Source of the DNA: Streptomyces sp. NBC_01451
Lineage (GTDB): Bacteria > Actinomycetota > Actinomycetes > Streptomycetales > Streptomycetaceae
Direction: 5' to 3'
Assembly: GCF_036227485.1 (NCBI RefSeq)
Contig: NZ_CP109479.1
Location: 8,184,001 to 8,248,000 of the forward strand
Length of the DNA: 64,000 nucleotides
The notes under the pieces are model-generated. The model had not been told where the DNA came from, made no database searches, and saw nothing but the letters and a program-made list of their open reading frames with translations. How positions within the stretch are numbered: the stretch's first letter is position 1; every line of letters starts with the position of its first letter. Made by a program: the position numbers and the translations under genes. Below are positions 30,899 to 39,128 of this stretch, piece after piece.

Positions 30899-30943
30899 AC
30901 GCTAGGAGGTCTGGACCATGACGGTCAATAGGTATGGACCAAT
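30899..30943 (-). promoter_or_regulatory. Orphan chitinase-type promoter
   Basis: On the minus strand: TGGTCCATACCT (30930-30941) and TGGTCCAGACCT (30907-30918), the 12-bp direct repeat known from Streptomyces chitinase promoters. Between them sits a -35 TTGACC (30923-30928), and after 18 bp a -10 TAGCGT (30899-30904). The architecture copies the promoter of the chitinase gene at 46034. Nothing is downstream except the ROK terminator. The rest of the 531-bp gap 30830-31361 holds this, the terminator and the FMN riboswitch. Confidence 0.7.
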
Positions 30944-31081
30944 TGAAGCAGGGGTGATCGCCCTGCTCTCACCTGCGGCCGCTTCCCGTCGGCTATTCCC
31001 ATCGGCTGTTGTGAGACAGTCCACACAACTCACCCGCATGGAGTACGGCCCGGCGTGGCACACTGGCCTGTAACAGAAGCA

Positions 31082-31212
31082 GCGCACTCCGGGGTCGGTG
31101 AAAGTCCGAACCGGCGGTTATAGTCCGCGACCCGTCCGCATCTTTTCGGCGGCCGGTTGACCAGGTGGAATTCCTGGACCGACGGTTAAAGTCCGGATGG
31201 GAGGCAGTGCGC
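31082..31212 (+). ncRNA. FMN riboswitch (RFN element)
   Basis: The closing stem is GCGCACT (31082-31088 region) with AGTGCGC (31206-31212). Conserved RFN words are in order: GGGGTCGGTGAAAGTCC, GAACCGGCGGT, AGTCCGCGACCC, CCAGGTGGAATTCCTGG, CCGACGGTTAAAGTCCGGAT and GGGAGGCAGTGCG. It binds FMN and shuts off the riboflavin operon. The ribE start is 150 bases downstream, leaving room for an expression platform. Confidence 0.97.
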
Positions 31213-31361
31213 GGCGGGCGGGCATTCGTGCGCGCCGCCGTACCGTTCGGCCGTGGGCCGAGCTCCGTCCGGCGTCGCTCCCGGTGTTCCTGCCCGTTCA
31301 CAGCTGTCGTCATCGACAGGCCCCGGAGTCCGTGCCCGAAGAGGCAGGGAGGACCCGGGAA

Positions 31362-31964
31362 GTGTTCACCGGAATCGTCGAAGAACTGGGCGAAGTCACG
31401 GCGGTCGAGAACCTCGGCGACGCCTCCCGCTTCAGGCTCCGTGGCCCCGTGGTCACCGAAGGCGCCCGCCACGGCGACTCCATCGCCGTCAACGGCGTGT
31501 GTCTCACGGTCGTCGAGCACGAGGGTGACGAGTTCACCGCCGACGTCATGGCGGAGACCCTCGACCGCTCCAGCCTGGGCGTTCTCACCGTCGGATCCCG
31601 CGTCAACCTCGAACGCCCCATGGCCCTGGGCGCCCGCCTCGGCGGCCACATCGTGCAGGGCCACGTCGACGGCACGGGCACCGTCCTCGAACGCAAGCCG
31701 TCCGAGAACTGGGAGATCGTCAAGATCTCGCTCCCCGCCGACCTCACCCGCTATGTCGTCGAGAAGGGTTCCATCACCGTCGACGGCATCAGCCTCACCG
31801 TCGTCGACGCGGGGCCGGACCACTTCACCGTCAGCCTCATCCCCACCACCCTCGACCTGACCACGCTCGGCCGCAAGCAGCCCGGCGACCCGGTCAACCT
31901 TGAGGTCGACGTCATCGCCAAGTACGTCGAGCGGCTGCTCGGACCGCAGGGGGTGGCTAAGTGA
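31362..31964 (+). CDS. ribE: Riboflavin synthase alpha chain
   Basis: 200 aa with two lumazine-binding repeats: [15 protein letters not shown]... and [18 protein letters not shown].... The repeated NGVCLTVV and [11 protein letters not shown] are conserved. Dismutates two 6,7-dimethyl-8-ribityllumazine molecules to riboflavin. GTG 31362 gives the standard N-terminus [10 protein letters not shown]. First gene after the FMN riboswitch. Confidence 0.95.
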   Translation: MFTGIVEELGEVTAVENLGDASRFRLRGPVVTEGARHGDSIAVNGVCLTVVEHEGDEFTADVMAETLDRSSLGVLTVGSRVNLERPMALGARLGGHIVQGHVDGTGTVLERKPSENWEIVKISLPADLTRYVVEKGSITVDGISLTVVDAGPDHFTVSLIPTTLDLTTLGRKQPGDPVNLEVDVIAKYVERLLGPQGVAK

Positions 31965-32602
31965 ACGGGCTGAACACCGAGGCGTTCACCCTCCTCGACC
32001 AGCACATCCTCTGGTCGGACATGATCGGCAACATTCTCGGCCTGGTCGCCCTCGCGCTCGGCTGGCGGCGCTCCATCTGGAGCTGGCCCGTGCAGTTCCT
32101 CTCCGGCCTCGTCCTCTTCGGCGCCTTCTTCGGCCACCTCACCGGCAGCGCGGGCAAGCAGGCCGTCGTCATGGCCGTCGCAGGCTACGGCTGGTGGCAG
32201 TGGAACCGGCACAAGGGCGACTCCGCGGACGGTCACATCACCCCGCGGTTCGCCACCTGGCGCGAGCGCGGGGCCATGATCGGCGCCGCCGCCGTCGGCA
32301 CGGTCGCTGTGGCCCTGCTCTTCAAGGCCTACCCGACCCTGTCCTGGGACCCCTGGCCGGACGCCTACATCTTCGTCGGCACCATCGTCGCCATGTACGC
32401 CCAGGCGCGCGGCATGGTCGAGTTCTGGTTCGCCTGGCTCCTCGTCGACCTCGTCGGCGTCCCCCTCAACTTCGCCAACGGCTACGCCTTCTCCGGCTTC
32501 GTCTACGTCATCTACGGCGCACTCGTCCTGTGGGGCATGCGCGACTGGTGGCTGCGCTCCCGCAAGGACACGCGGCCCGTCCTGGAAGGAGCGCCCGCAT
32601 GA
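31961..32602 (+). CDS. ribM: PnuC-family vitamin transporter, probable riboflavin facilitator
   Basis: 213 aa with about seven hydrophobic helices ([30 protein letters not shown] and so on). PnuC family, whose members carry nicotinamide riboside, thiamine or riboflavin. The tryptophan-rich [16 protein letters not shown] is typical. In Streptomyces davawensis and corynebacteria the PnuC-like gene in a rib operon, ribM, is a riboflavin facilitator. GTGA overlap with ribE and ATGA overlap with ribBA. Confidence 0.85.
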   Translation: MNGLNTEAFTLLDQHILWSDMIGNILGLVALALGWRRSIWSWPVQFLSGLVLFGAFFGHLTGSAGKQAVVMAVAGYGWWQWNRHKGDSADGHITPRFATWRERGAMIGAAAVGTVAVALLFKAYPTLSWDPWPDAYIFVGTIVAMYAQARGMVEFWFAWLLVDLVGVPLNFANGYAFSGFVYVIYGALVLWGMRDWWLRSRKDTRPVLEGAPA

Positions 32603-33894
32603 CCACGGCCCCGATCCTGTACAGCACCGACAACATCGAGGACTGGTCCCTCGACCCGATCGAGCAGGCCGTCGCGGACATCGCGGCCGGCCGCCCGGTC
32701 GTGGTCGTCGACGACGAGGACCGGGAGAACGAGGGCGACCTCGTCATCGCCGCCGAGAAGGCGACCCCCGAGATCATCGCCTTCATGATGAGCGAGTGCC
32801 GAGGGCTCATCTGCGCCCCCATGGAGGGCGACGAACTCGACCGGCTCCGGCTGCCGCAAATGGTCGACGACAACACCGAGTCGATGAAGACCGCGTTCAC
32901 AGTCTCCGTGGACGCATCCGCCGTTCACGGTGTGAGCACCGGTATCTCCGCTTCCGACCGTGCCACCACGCTTCGGCTTCTCGCGAGCGGTGACGCCGGC
33001 GCCGACGACTTCGTCCGCCCCGGCCACATCTTCCCGCTGCGCGCCAGGCCCGGCGGCGTGCTGGTCCGCAACGGCCACACCGAGGCCGCCGTCGACCTCG
33101 CCCGTCTCGCGGGACTGCGACCGGCCGGCGCCATCGTGGAGATCGCCGGCGAGGACGGCCGTATGCTCCGCCTCCCCGAGCTGATCCCCTTCGCCCGCAA
33201 GCACGGCCTGACGATCATCTCCATCGAGGACCTGGTCGCCTACCGCAAGAGCGCCGAACCCACCGTCCGCCGCGAGGCCCAGACCCAACTCCCCACCGTC
33301 TTCGGCACGTTCACGGCATACGGCTACCGCTCCACCGTCGACGGCGTCGAGCACGTCGCCCTCGTCCACGGCGACATCGGCGCCGACGACGGCGAGGACG
33401 TCCTGGTCCGCATCCACTCCGAATGCCTCACCGGCGACGTCTTCCACTCCCTGCGCTGCGACTGCGGCCCCCAGCTGGAGACCTCCCTCGAACGCATCCG
33501 GGACGAGGGCCGGGGAGTGGTCGTCTACCTGCGCGGCCACGAGGGGCGCGGCATCGGACTGCTGTCCAAGCTCCGGGCGTACGAGCTCCAGGAGCAGGGC
33601 CGCGACACCCTCGACGCCAACCTGGAACTCGGCCTGCCCGCCGACGCCCGGGACTACGGCGCGGGCGCGCAGATACTCCAGGACCTCGGCGTCCGCAGTG
33701 TGCGCCTGATGACGAACAACCCCGACAAGACCGACGCGCTCGTCCGGCACGGCCTCAAGGTCACCGGCCGCGAGCCGATGCCCGTACAGGCGGGCGAACA
33801 CAACCTCCGCTACCTGCGCACCAAGCGGGACCGGATGGGACACGACCTGCCCTGGCTGGACGCGGCCCCCGTGTCCCCCTGCGGCAACCAGTAA
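32599..33894 (+). CDS. ribBA: Bifunctional DHBP synthase / GTP cyclohydrolase II
   Basis: 431 aa. The N-terminal half makes dihydroxybutanone phosphate from ribulose-5-[39 protein letters not shown]. The C-terminal half opens [23 protein letters not shown] with the zinc Cys residues, [11 protein letters not shown] and [16 protein letters not shown]. It supplies both precursors of riboflavin. Confidence 0.96.
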   Translation: MTTAPILYSTDNIEDWSLDPIEQAVADIAAGRPVVVVDDEDRENEGDLVIAAEKATPEIIAFMMSECRGLICAPMEGDELDRLRLPQMVDDNTESMKTAFTVSVDASAVHGVSTGISASDRATTLRLLASGDAGADDFVRPGHIFPLRARPGGVLVRNGHTEAAVDLARLAGLRPAGAIVEIAGEDGRMLRLPELIPFARKHGLTIISIEDLVAYRKSAEPTVRREAQTQLPTVFGTFTAYGYRSTVDGVEHVALVHGDIGADDGEDVLVRIHSECLTGDVFHSLRCDCGPQLETSLERIRDEGRGVVVYLRGHEGRGIGLLSKLRAYELQEQGRDTLDANLELGLPADARDYGAGAQILQDLGVRSVRLMTNNPDKTDALVRHGLKVTGREPMPVQAGEHNLRYLRTKRDRMGHDLPWLDAAPVSPCGNQ

Positions 33895-33930
33895 CGATCG
33901 CTGTAGAGATCTCCGAGGAGAGACAAGAAC

Positions 33931-34416
33931 GTGAGCGGCAAGGGTGCACCCGAACTGTCCGTACGCAACTGCGGTGACCTGCGCGTCGCCGTCATCGCCG
34001 CCCAGTGGCACGAGAAGGTGATGGACGGTCTGGTCGACGGCGCCCTGCGCGCCCTGCACGACCTGGGCATCGACGAGCCGACCCTGCTCAGGGTCCCCGG
34101 CAGCTGGGAACTCCCGGTCGTCGCCAAGGCGCTGGCCGGGCGGGGCTACGACGCGATCGTCGCCCTCGGCGTCGTCATCCGGGGCGGCACTCCCCACTTC
34201 GAGTACGTGTGCCAGGGCGTCACCCAGGGCCTCACCCAGGTCTCGGTCGACACCGGCGTCCCCATCGGGATGGGCGTGCTGACCTGCGACACCGAGGAAC
34301 AGGCCCTCGACCGCGCGGGTATCGAGGGCTCCAACGAGGACAAGGGGCACGAGGCGGTGACGGCGGCCGTCGCGACCGCGGCCACCCTCCGCTCAGTATC
34401 CGAACCCTGGCGCTAG
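33931..34416 (+). CDS. ribH: 6,7-dimethyl-8-ribityllumazine synthase
   Basis: 161 aa. Joins the pyrimidine and the four-carbon unit. Visible: [49 protein letters not shown] with the catalytic His. GTG 33931 with GAGGAGAG upstream, 36 bases after ribBA. Likely assembles into a multimeric shell. Confidence 0.95.
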   Translation: MSGKGAPELSVRNCGDLRVAVIAAQWHEKVMDGLVDGALRALHDLGIDEPTLLRVPGSWELPVVAKALAGRGYDAIVALGVVIRGGTPHFEYVCQGVTQGLTQVSVDTGVPIGMGVLTCDTEEQALDRAGIEGSNEDKGHEAVTAAVATAATLRSVSEPWR

Positions 34417-34450
34417 GGAGTCCCCTTCACCACGTAATGTGGGGGCCATC

Positions 34451-34723
34451 ATGTCCAATAAGACGTTCGAGGAGCTCTTCACCGAGCTCCAGCACAAGGC
34501 CGCCACGGGCGATCCCGCCACCTCACGCACCGCGGAGCTGGTCGGCAAGGGTGTCCATGCCATCGGCAAGAAGGTCGTAGAAGAGGCCGCCGAGGTCTGG
34601 ATGGCCGCCGAGTACGAGGGCAAGGAAGCAGCCGCCGAGGAAATCTCGCAGCTGCTCTACCACGTCCAGGTGATGATGGTCGCCCGCGGAATCTCGCTGG
34701 ACGACGTGTACGCACACCTGTAA
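34451..34723 (+). CDS. hisE: Phosphoribosyl-ATP pyrophosphatase
   Basis: 90 aa MazG-like fold. Second step of histidine synthesis: phosphoribosyl-ATP to phosphoribosyl-AMP. The helix [17 protein letters not shown] and [15 protein letters not shown] contain the metal-binding Glu residues. It follows ribH by 34 bases on the same strand, so it may be read from the rib operon. Confidence 0.95.
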   Translation: MSNKTFEELFTELQHKAATGDPATSRTAELVGKGVHAIGKKVVEEAAEVWMAAEYEGKEAAAEEISQLLYHVQVMMVARGISLDDVYAHL

Positions 34724-34788
34724 GGCCCGCTCCACCGGTACACACCACTGTTCCGCCCCGCACACACCACACAAAGGAAGCCGACCTC

Positions 34789-35637
34789 ATGCTGCGCATC
34801 GCCGTCCCCAACAAGGGTTCCCTGTCAGGACCTGCGGCGGAGATGCTGCATGAGGCCGGCTACCAGCAGCGCCGTGAGTCCAAGGAACTGCGCATCGTCG
34901 ACCCGGAGAACGAGGTCGAGTTCTTCTACCTCCGCCCCCGCGACATCGCGATCTACGTCTCCTCGGGCCGCCTCGACATCGGCATCACCGGCCGCGACCT
35001 CCTCATCGACTCCGGGGCCAACGCGGAGGAGATCCTCCCGCTCGGCTTCGCCCGCTCCACCTTCCGCTTCGCCGGCAAGCCCGGCACCGCGGCCGGCATC
35101 CAGGACCTGGCCGGCCTGACCGTGGCCACCTCGTACGAGGGAATCGTCGCCAAGCACCTCGCCGACCACGGCGTCGACGCCTCCGTCGTCCACCTGGACG
35201 GCGCCGTCGAGACCGCGATCGAACTCGGCGTCGCCGAGGTCATCGCGGACGTCGTCGAGACCGGCACCTCGCTGCGCAACGCGGGCCTGGAGGTGTTCGG
35301 CGAGCCCATCATGAAGTCCGAGGCGATCGTCATCCGCCGGGTCGGTGCGGAGGCCGAGGAGCCCAAGGTCGGGCAGTTCCTCCGCCGTCTTCAGGGCGTC
35401 CTGGTGGCCCGGACGTACGTGATGATGGACTACGACTGCCGCGTCGAGCAGCTGGAGAAGGCCGTCGCCCTGACGCCCGGTCTCGAGTCGCCGACCGTCT
35501 CGCCGCTGCACAACGAGGGCTGGGTCGCCGTCCGCGCGATGGTCCCCTCCAAGGAGGCCCAGCGGATCATGGACGATCTGTACGACATCGGCGCGCGGGC
35601 CATTCTGACCACGGCCATCCACGCCTGCCGCCTCTGA
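34789..35637 (+). CDS. hisG: ATP phosphoribosyltransferase, long form
   Basis: 282 aa. First and feedback-controlled step of histidine synthesis. N-terminal LRIAVPNKGSLSGPAAEML, then DIGITGRDLLIDSG and IADVVETGTSLRNAGL. The C-terminal domain (about residues 210-282) is the ACT-like histidine-binding regulatory domain of the long HisG class. AAAGGAAG upstream. Confidence 0.96.
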   Translation: MLRIAVPNKGSLSGPAAEMLHEAGYQQRRESKELRIVDPENEVEFFYLRPRDIAIYVSSGRLDIGITGRDLLIDSGANAEEILPLGFARSTFRFAGKPGTAAGIQDLAGLTVATSYEGIVAKHLADHGVDASVVHLDGAVETAIELGVAEVIADVVETGTSLRNAGLEVFGEPIMKSEAIVIRRVGAEAEEPKVGQFLRRLQGVLVARTYVMMDYDCRVEQLEKAVALTPGLESPTVSPLHNEGWVAVRAMVPSKEAQRIMDDLYDIGARAILTTAIHACRL

Positions 35638-35659
35638 GACACGGGAAACGACAGACACC

Positions 35660-36166
35660 GTGAGCGACAGGGACCGCACACCGATGCAGACTCCGCCCAC
35701 CGCACCCGTTCCCCCGGCGCTGCCCGCGCTGCCCGTCACTTTCCGGCCGGGCCGCACCCGGGCCGTGCTGGCGACCGCGAGCGTCGCGATCTTCGTCGTC
35801 ATCACGACGATCGCGCTGCTCCTGGAGAACCTCGGCCCGGGGGAGCGCCTCAGCTTCGTCTTCACCGGCGCGCTGCTCGCCTCCGTACTCCTGCTCCTGT
35901 CCCGGCCGAAGGTGGTCGTCGACGAGTCCGGAGTCACCGTCGTCAACATCGCGAGCAAGAGGCGTCTGGACTGGGCGGAGATCCTCCGGGTGAACCTCCG
36001 GCCGGGCGACCCCTGGGTGTTCCTCGACCTCAGCGACGGTACGAGCCTGCCCGCGCTCGGCATCCAGCCGGGCATCGCCAAACAGCGTGCCATCGAGGAC
36101 GCGCGCACCCTGCGGGCGCTCGCCGAGGCGAGGTCCGCGGGTGCCCCCGAACAAGATCAGGGCTGA
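35660..36166 (+). CDS. Bacterial PH-domain membrane protein
   Basis: 168 aa. Two helices (ATASVAIFVVITTIALLL and LSFVFTGALLASVLLLLS) precede a bacterial PH-like beta domain (KVVVDESGVTVVNIASKRRLDWAEILRVNLRPGDPWVFLDL). Function unknown. 22 bases after hisG, so probably the end of the same transcript. Confidence 0.75.
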   Translation: MSDRDRTPMQTPPTAPVPPALPALPVTFRPGRTRAVLATASVAIFVVITTIALLLENLGPGERLSFVFTGALLASVLLLLSRPKVVVDESGVTVVNIASKRRLDWAEILRVNLRPGDPWVFLDLSDGTSLPALGIQPGIAKQRAIEDARTLRALAEARSAGAPEQDQG

Positions 36167-36215
36167 CTCAGGGCCGTCCACCCTGCCGCACAGGCCCATG
36201 TCTTGATTAATCTGT

Positions 36216-36246
36216 TGGCGGAGGCGTTTTTCGCGCGCCTCCGCCA
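36216..36246 (+). terminator. Hairpin terminator
   Basis: An 11-bp perfect stem, TGGCGGAGGCG (36216-36226) with CGCCTCCGCCA (36236-36246), has the loop TTTTTCGCG. It should end the rib/his/PH transcript. Confidence 0.8.
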
Positions 36247-36368
36247 CTGATGTTCCCCCCGGTCTTCAGAGGCCCCCTGCTACCCGAGGAGTGACTCCCT
36301 CCAGCGATGGACGGATCGTCCTGTAGTACCTGCGCCGCCCCCTCCCGGCATATCGAGGCGGCGGCATC

Positions 36369-37730
36369 ATGACCACCCCCCTGCTGCTCCTTGCTGCGGC
36401 ATTCCTGCTGATCCTGGCCAACGGCTTCTTCGTGGCCGCCGAGTTCGGCCTCATCACGGTCGAGCGGCCGGACGCGGAGAAGGCCGCCGCCGAGGGCGAC
36501 CGACGGGCCCGTACGGTCGTCGAGTCGCTCAAGGAACTGTCCTTCCAGCTCTCCGGCACCCAGCTCGGCATCACCATCACCTCCCTCGTCGTCGGCATGC
36601 TCGCCGAACCGGCGCTCGCGGAGCTGCTGCACGGCCCGTTCACCTCGGTCGGCCTGCCCGAAGGGGCCGTCCCGACCGTCTCGGTGATCTTCGGCATGCT
36701 GTTGGCCTCGGCCGTGCAGATGGTGATCGGCGAACTCGTGCCCAAGAACTGGGCGGTCTCCCGGCCGCTTCAGGTCGCCCGTTTCGTGGCCGGCCCGCAG
36801 CACGCCTTCTCCCGCCTCTTCCGCCCGGTGATCGCCGGGCTCAACGCGGTGGCCAACCGCCTGGTCCGTGCCCTGGGCGTCGAACCCACCGCGGAACTGG
36901 CCTCGGCCCGCACCCCGGGCGAACTGGTCTCCCTGGCCCGGCACTCGGCCCAGGCCGGCACGCTGGAACAGGACACCGCGGACCTCTTCGTACGGACGCT
37001 GTCGCTGGGCGAGCTGACCGCGCAGCACGTCATGACCCCACGTGTGCGGGTCAGCGCCCTTCAGTCGTCGGCCACCGCCGAGGACGTCGTCAACCTGACC
37101 CGGGCCACCGGGCTGTCCCGCTTCCCCGTCTACCGGGAGCGGATCGACGAGATCGTCGGCATGGCCCACCTCAAGGACGCCCTCGCGGTGCCCGCGGGGG
37201 ACCGGCTGCGCACACCGGTCGTGCGGATCGCCAAGTCACCCCTGCTGGTCCCCGAGACGCTTCCCGTGCAGCCGCTGCTCGAACTGCTGCGCAGCCAGCA
37301 GCCCATCGCCGTCGTCGTCGACGAGTACGGCGGTACGGCGGGCGTGGTCACTCTGGAGGACATCGTCGAGGAACTCGTCGGCGAGGTCCACGACGAGCAC
37401 GACGACGTGCTCAACGAACCGACCGAACTCGCCGCCGCCCCGCCCGAGGACGGCCGTCCCGCCTGGGACGCCGACGGCAGCTGCCGGGTCGACATCCTCC
37501 AGCGGATAGGCCTCGACGTGCCGCAGGGTCCGTACGAGACGGTCGCCGGTCTCGTCGCCGACCTGCTGGGCCGGATTCCGGTCCCCGGTGACAGGGCCGA
37601 ACTGCCCGGCTGGCGCCTGTCGGTCCGCCAGGTCGGCCACTACCGGGCCGAGCGGGTACGCCTGATCAGGGCAGAGAGCGGAACGAACACCGCGGACCTC
37701 GCGGACCGCACGGTGGAGGCGGCCCGATGA
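36369..37730 (+). CDS. CNNM/CorC-like hemolysin-family membrane protein with CBS domains
   Basis: 453 aa. A DUF21/CNNM domain of about four helices (LLLLAAAFLLILANGFFVAAEFG) is followed by two CBS domains (MTPRVRVSALQ... and VVDEYGGTAGVVTLEDIVEELVGEV) and a CorC_C/HlyC domain at the C-terminus. Such proteins are linked to magnesium or cobalt efflux. A GC hairpin lies right before the start. ATGA overlap with the next gene. Confidence 0.88.
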   Translation: MTTPLLLLAAAFLLILANGFFVAAEFGLITVERPDAEKAAAEGDRRARTVVESLKELSFQLSGTQLGITITSLVVGMLAEPALAELLHGPFTSVGLPEGAVPTVSVIFGMLLASAVQMVIGELVPKNWAVSRPLQVARFVAGPQHAFSRLFRPVIAGLNAVANRLVRALGVEPTAELASARTPGELVSLARHSAQAGTLEQDTADLFVRTLSLGELTAQHVMTPRVRVSALQSSATAEDVVNLTRATGLSRFPVYRERIDEIVGMAHLKDALAVPAGDRLRTPVVRIAKSPLLVPETLPVQPLLELLRSQQPIAVVVDEYGGTAGVVTLEDIVEELVGEVHDEHDDVLNEPTELAAAPPEDGRPAWDADGSCRVDILQRIGLDVPQGPYETVAGLVADLLGRIPVPGDRAELPGWRLSVRQVGHYRAERVRLIRAESGTNTADLADRTVEAAR

Positions 37731-38824
37731 GCGTCCTCCAACTCCTCTTCGCCCTTCTCCTCGTGCTCGCCAACGGCTTCTTCGTGGGCGCCGAGTTCGC
37801 CCTCGTCTCCGTCCGCCGAAGCCAGATCGAACCGCTCGGTACGGCACGGGCCCGTCAGGTGCTGTACGGCCTGGAACGGCTGCCGCAGATGATGGCCGCC
37901 GCCCAGTTCGGCATCACCGTCTGCTCCCTCACCCTGGGCGCGGTCGCCGAACCGACCGTGGCCCAGCTGCTGGAACCGGTCTTCGAGGCGGCCCACCTGC
38001 CCGAGGGCATGATCCACCCGCTGGGTTACGTCATCGCGCTCGCGGTGGTGGTCTTCCTCCACCTGGTCGTGGGGGAGATGCTCCCGAAGAACCTGGCGAT
38101 GGCGGCGCCCGAGAAGACCGCCCTGTGGCTGAGCCCGGGTCTCGTCGCCTTCGCCCGCGTGTGCGGGCCGGTCACGGTGGGCCTGGGCGCCTGTGCACGA
38201 CTCGTCCTGAAGCTCTTCCGCGTCGAGCCCAAGGACGAGGTGGAGGCGGTCTTCACCAGCGAACAGCTCAACCGCCTGGTGGAGGACGCCGGCCAGGCCG
38301 GGCTGCTCGACCCCGGTGAGCAGGAACGCCTGGAGGACGCGCTGGAACTGGGCTCCCGCCCGGTCACCGACGTCCTCCTCGACCGCGAGTCCCTGGTGAC
38401 GGTCGGTCCGTCGGTCACCCCGGGCCAGGTCGTCGCCCTCACCGCCCGCACCGGGTACTCCCGCTTCCCGGTGGTGGCGGACAACGGCGCCTTCATGGGC
38501 TACCTGCACGTGAAGGACGTACTGGACCTGGAGGAGTCGGAACGGGCGGTGCCGCAGCACATCTGGCGCTCCATGACGACACTGCGGTCGGAGCTCCCGC
38601 TGGACGACGCGTTGACGGTGATGCGCCGGGCGGCGACGCACCTGGCCCAGGTCGCGGACGGTTCGGGCCGGGTGATCGGCCTGGTCGCCATGGAGGACGT
38701 GCTGGAACTCCTGGTGGGCGAGGTACGCGACCCGGCCCACCGCCAGTCACCTCCGAAGCCGAAGCCGAAGCCGAAGTTGACGGAGCCGAGGGCGGAGGCC
38801 CAGGAGGAGGCACTGGCCGGGTAG
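37727..38824 (+). CDS. CNNM-like membrane protein with CBS domains, no CorC_C
   Basis: 365 aa. Same CNNM-CBS-CBS order (LQLLFALLLVLANGFFVGAEFALVSVRRS; VTVGPSVTPGQVVALTARTG; IGLVAMEDVLELLVGEV) but it stops after the CBS pair, in a Lys-Pro-rich tail (PKPKPKPKL). It overlaps its paralogue by ATGA; the two may form a heterodimer. Confidence 0.88.
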   Translation: MSVLQLLFALLLVLANGFFVGAEFALVSVRRSQIEPLGTARARQVLYGLERLPQMMAAAQFGITVCSLTLGAVAEPTVAQLLEPVFEAAHLPEGMIHPLGYVIALAVVVFLHLVVGEMLPKNLAMAAPEKTALWLSPGLVAFARVCGPVTVGLGACARLVLKLFRVEPKDEVEAVFTSEQLNRLVEDAGQAGLLDPGEQERLEDALELGSRPVTDVLLDRESLVTVGPSVTPGQVVALTARTGYSRFPVVADNGAFMGYLHVKDVLDLEESERAVPQHIWRSMTTLRSELPLDDALTVMRRAATHLAQVADGSGRVIGLVAMEDVLELLVGEVRDPAHRQSPPKPKPKPKLTEPRAEAQEEALAG

Positions 38825-38886
38825 ACGCTCCGCGGGTCGGGCGAGGCCCGGCCGGGTGCTCGGCCGCGGCCCGGAGGGGGCTGGTC

Positions 38887-38979
38887 GCACAGTTCCCCGC
38901 ACCCCTGAATGGGCGCTCCGCGCCCGTCCGCCCCGCCCAGCTGCGGGCCCGGTGGGCAGCGCGCGGTTCCCGCGCCCCT
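38887..38979 (+). repeat. Copies 3 and 4 of the GCGCAGTTCCCCGCGCCCCT repeat
   Basis: GCACAGTTCCCCGCACCCCT at 38887-38906 (two changes) and GCGCGGTTCCCGCGCCCCT at 38961-38979 (one change, one deletion). Each is followed by TGAA and a GGGCGC word. The 304-bp gap 38825-39128 holds these and otherwise only GC-rich sequence. Confidence 0.65.
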
Positions 38980-39128
38980 GAAGGGCGCGCCTGCTCCCAC
39001 GGTGCGGCAGGCGCGCCGCCAAGGGCGGCACGGGTGGGCGCGGCGGCACCCCGTGCAGCGCCAGCCGCGCGGCCCGCCCCTGCGTCAACACCGGCACCGG
39101 GCGCCGGACTCAAGGCGCCCGGCCCTGG

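Noticed and set aside
36167..36368. Magnesium M-box or similar riboswitch before the CNNM genes
   Set aside because: The conserved M-box words are absent; only a terminator hairpin and a short GC stem are seen.
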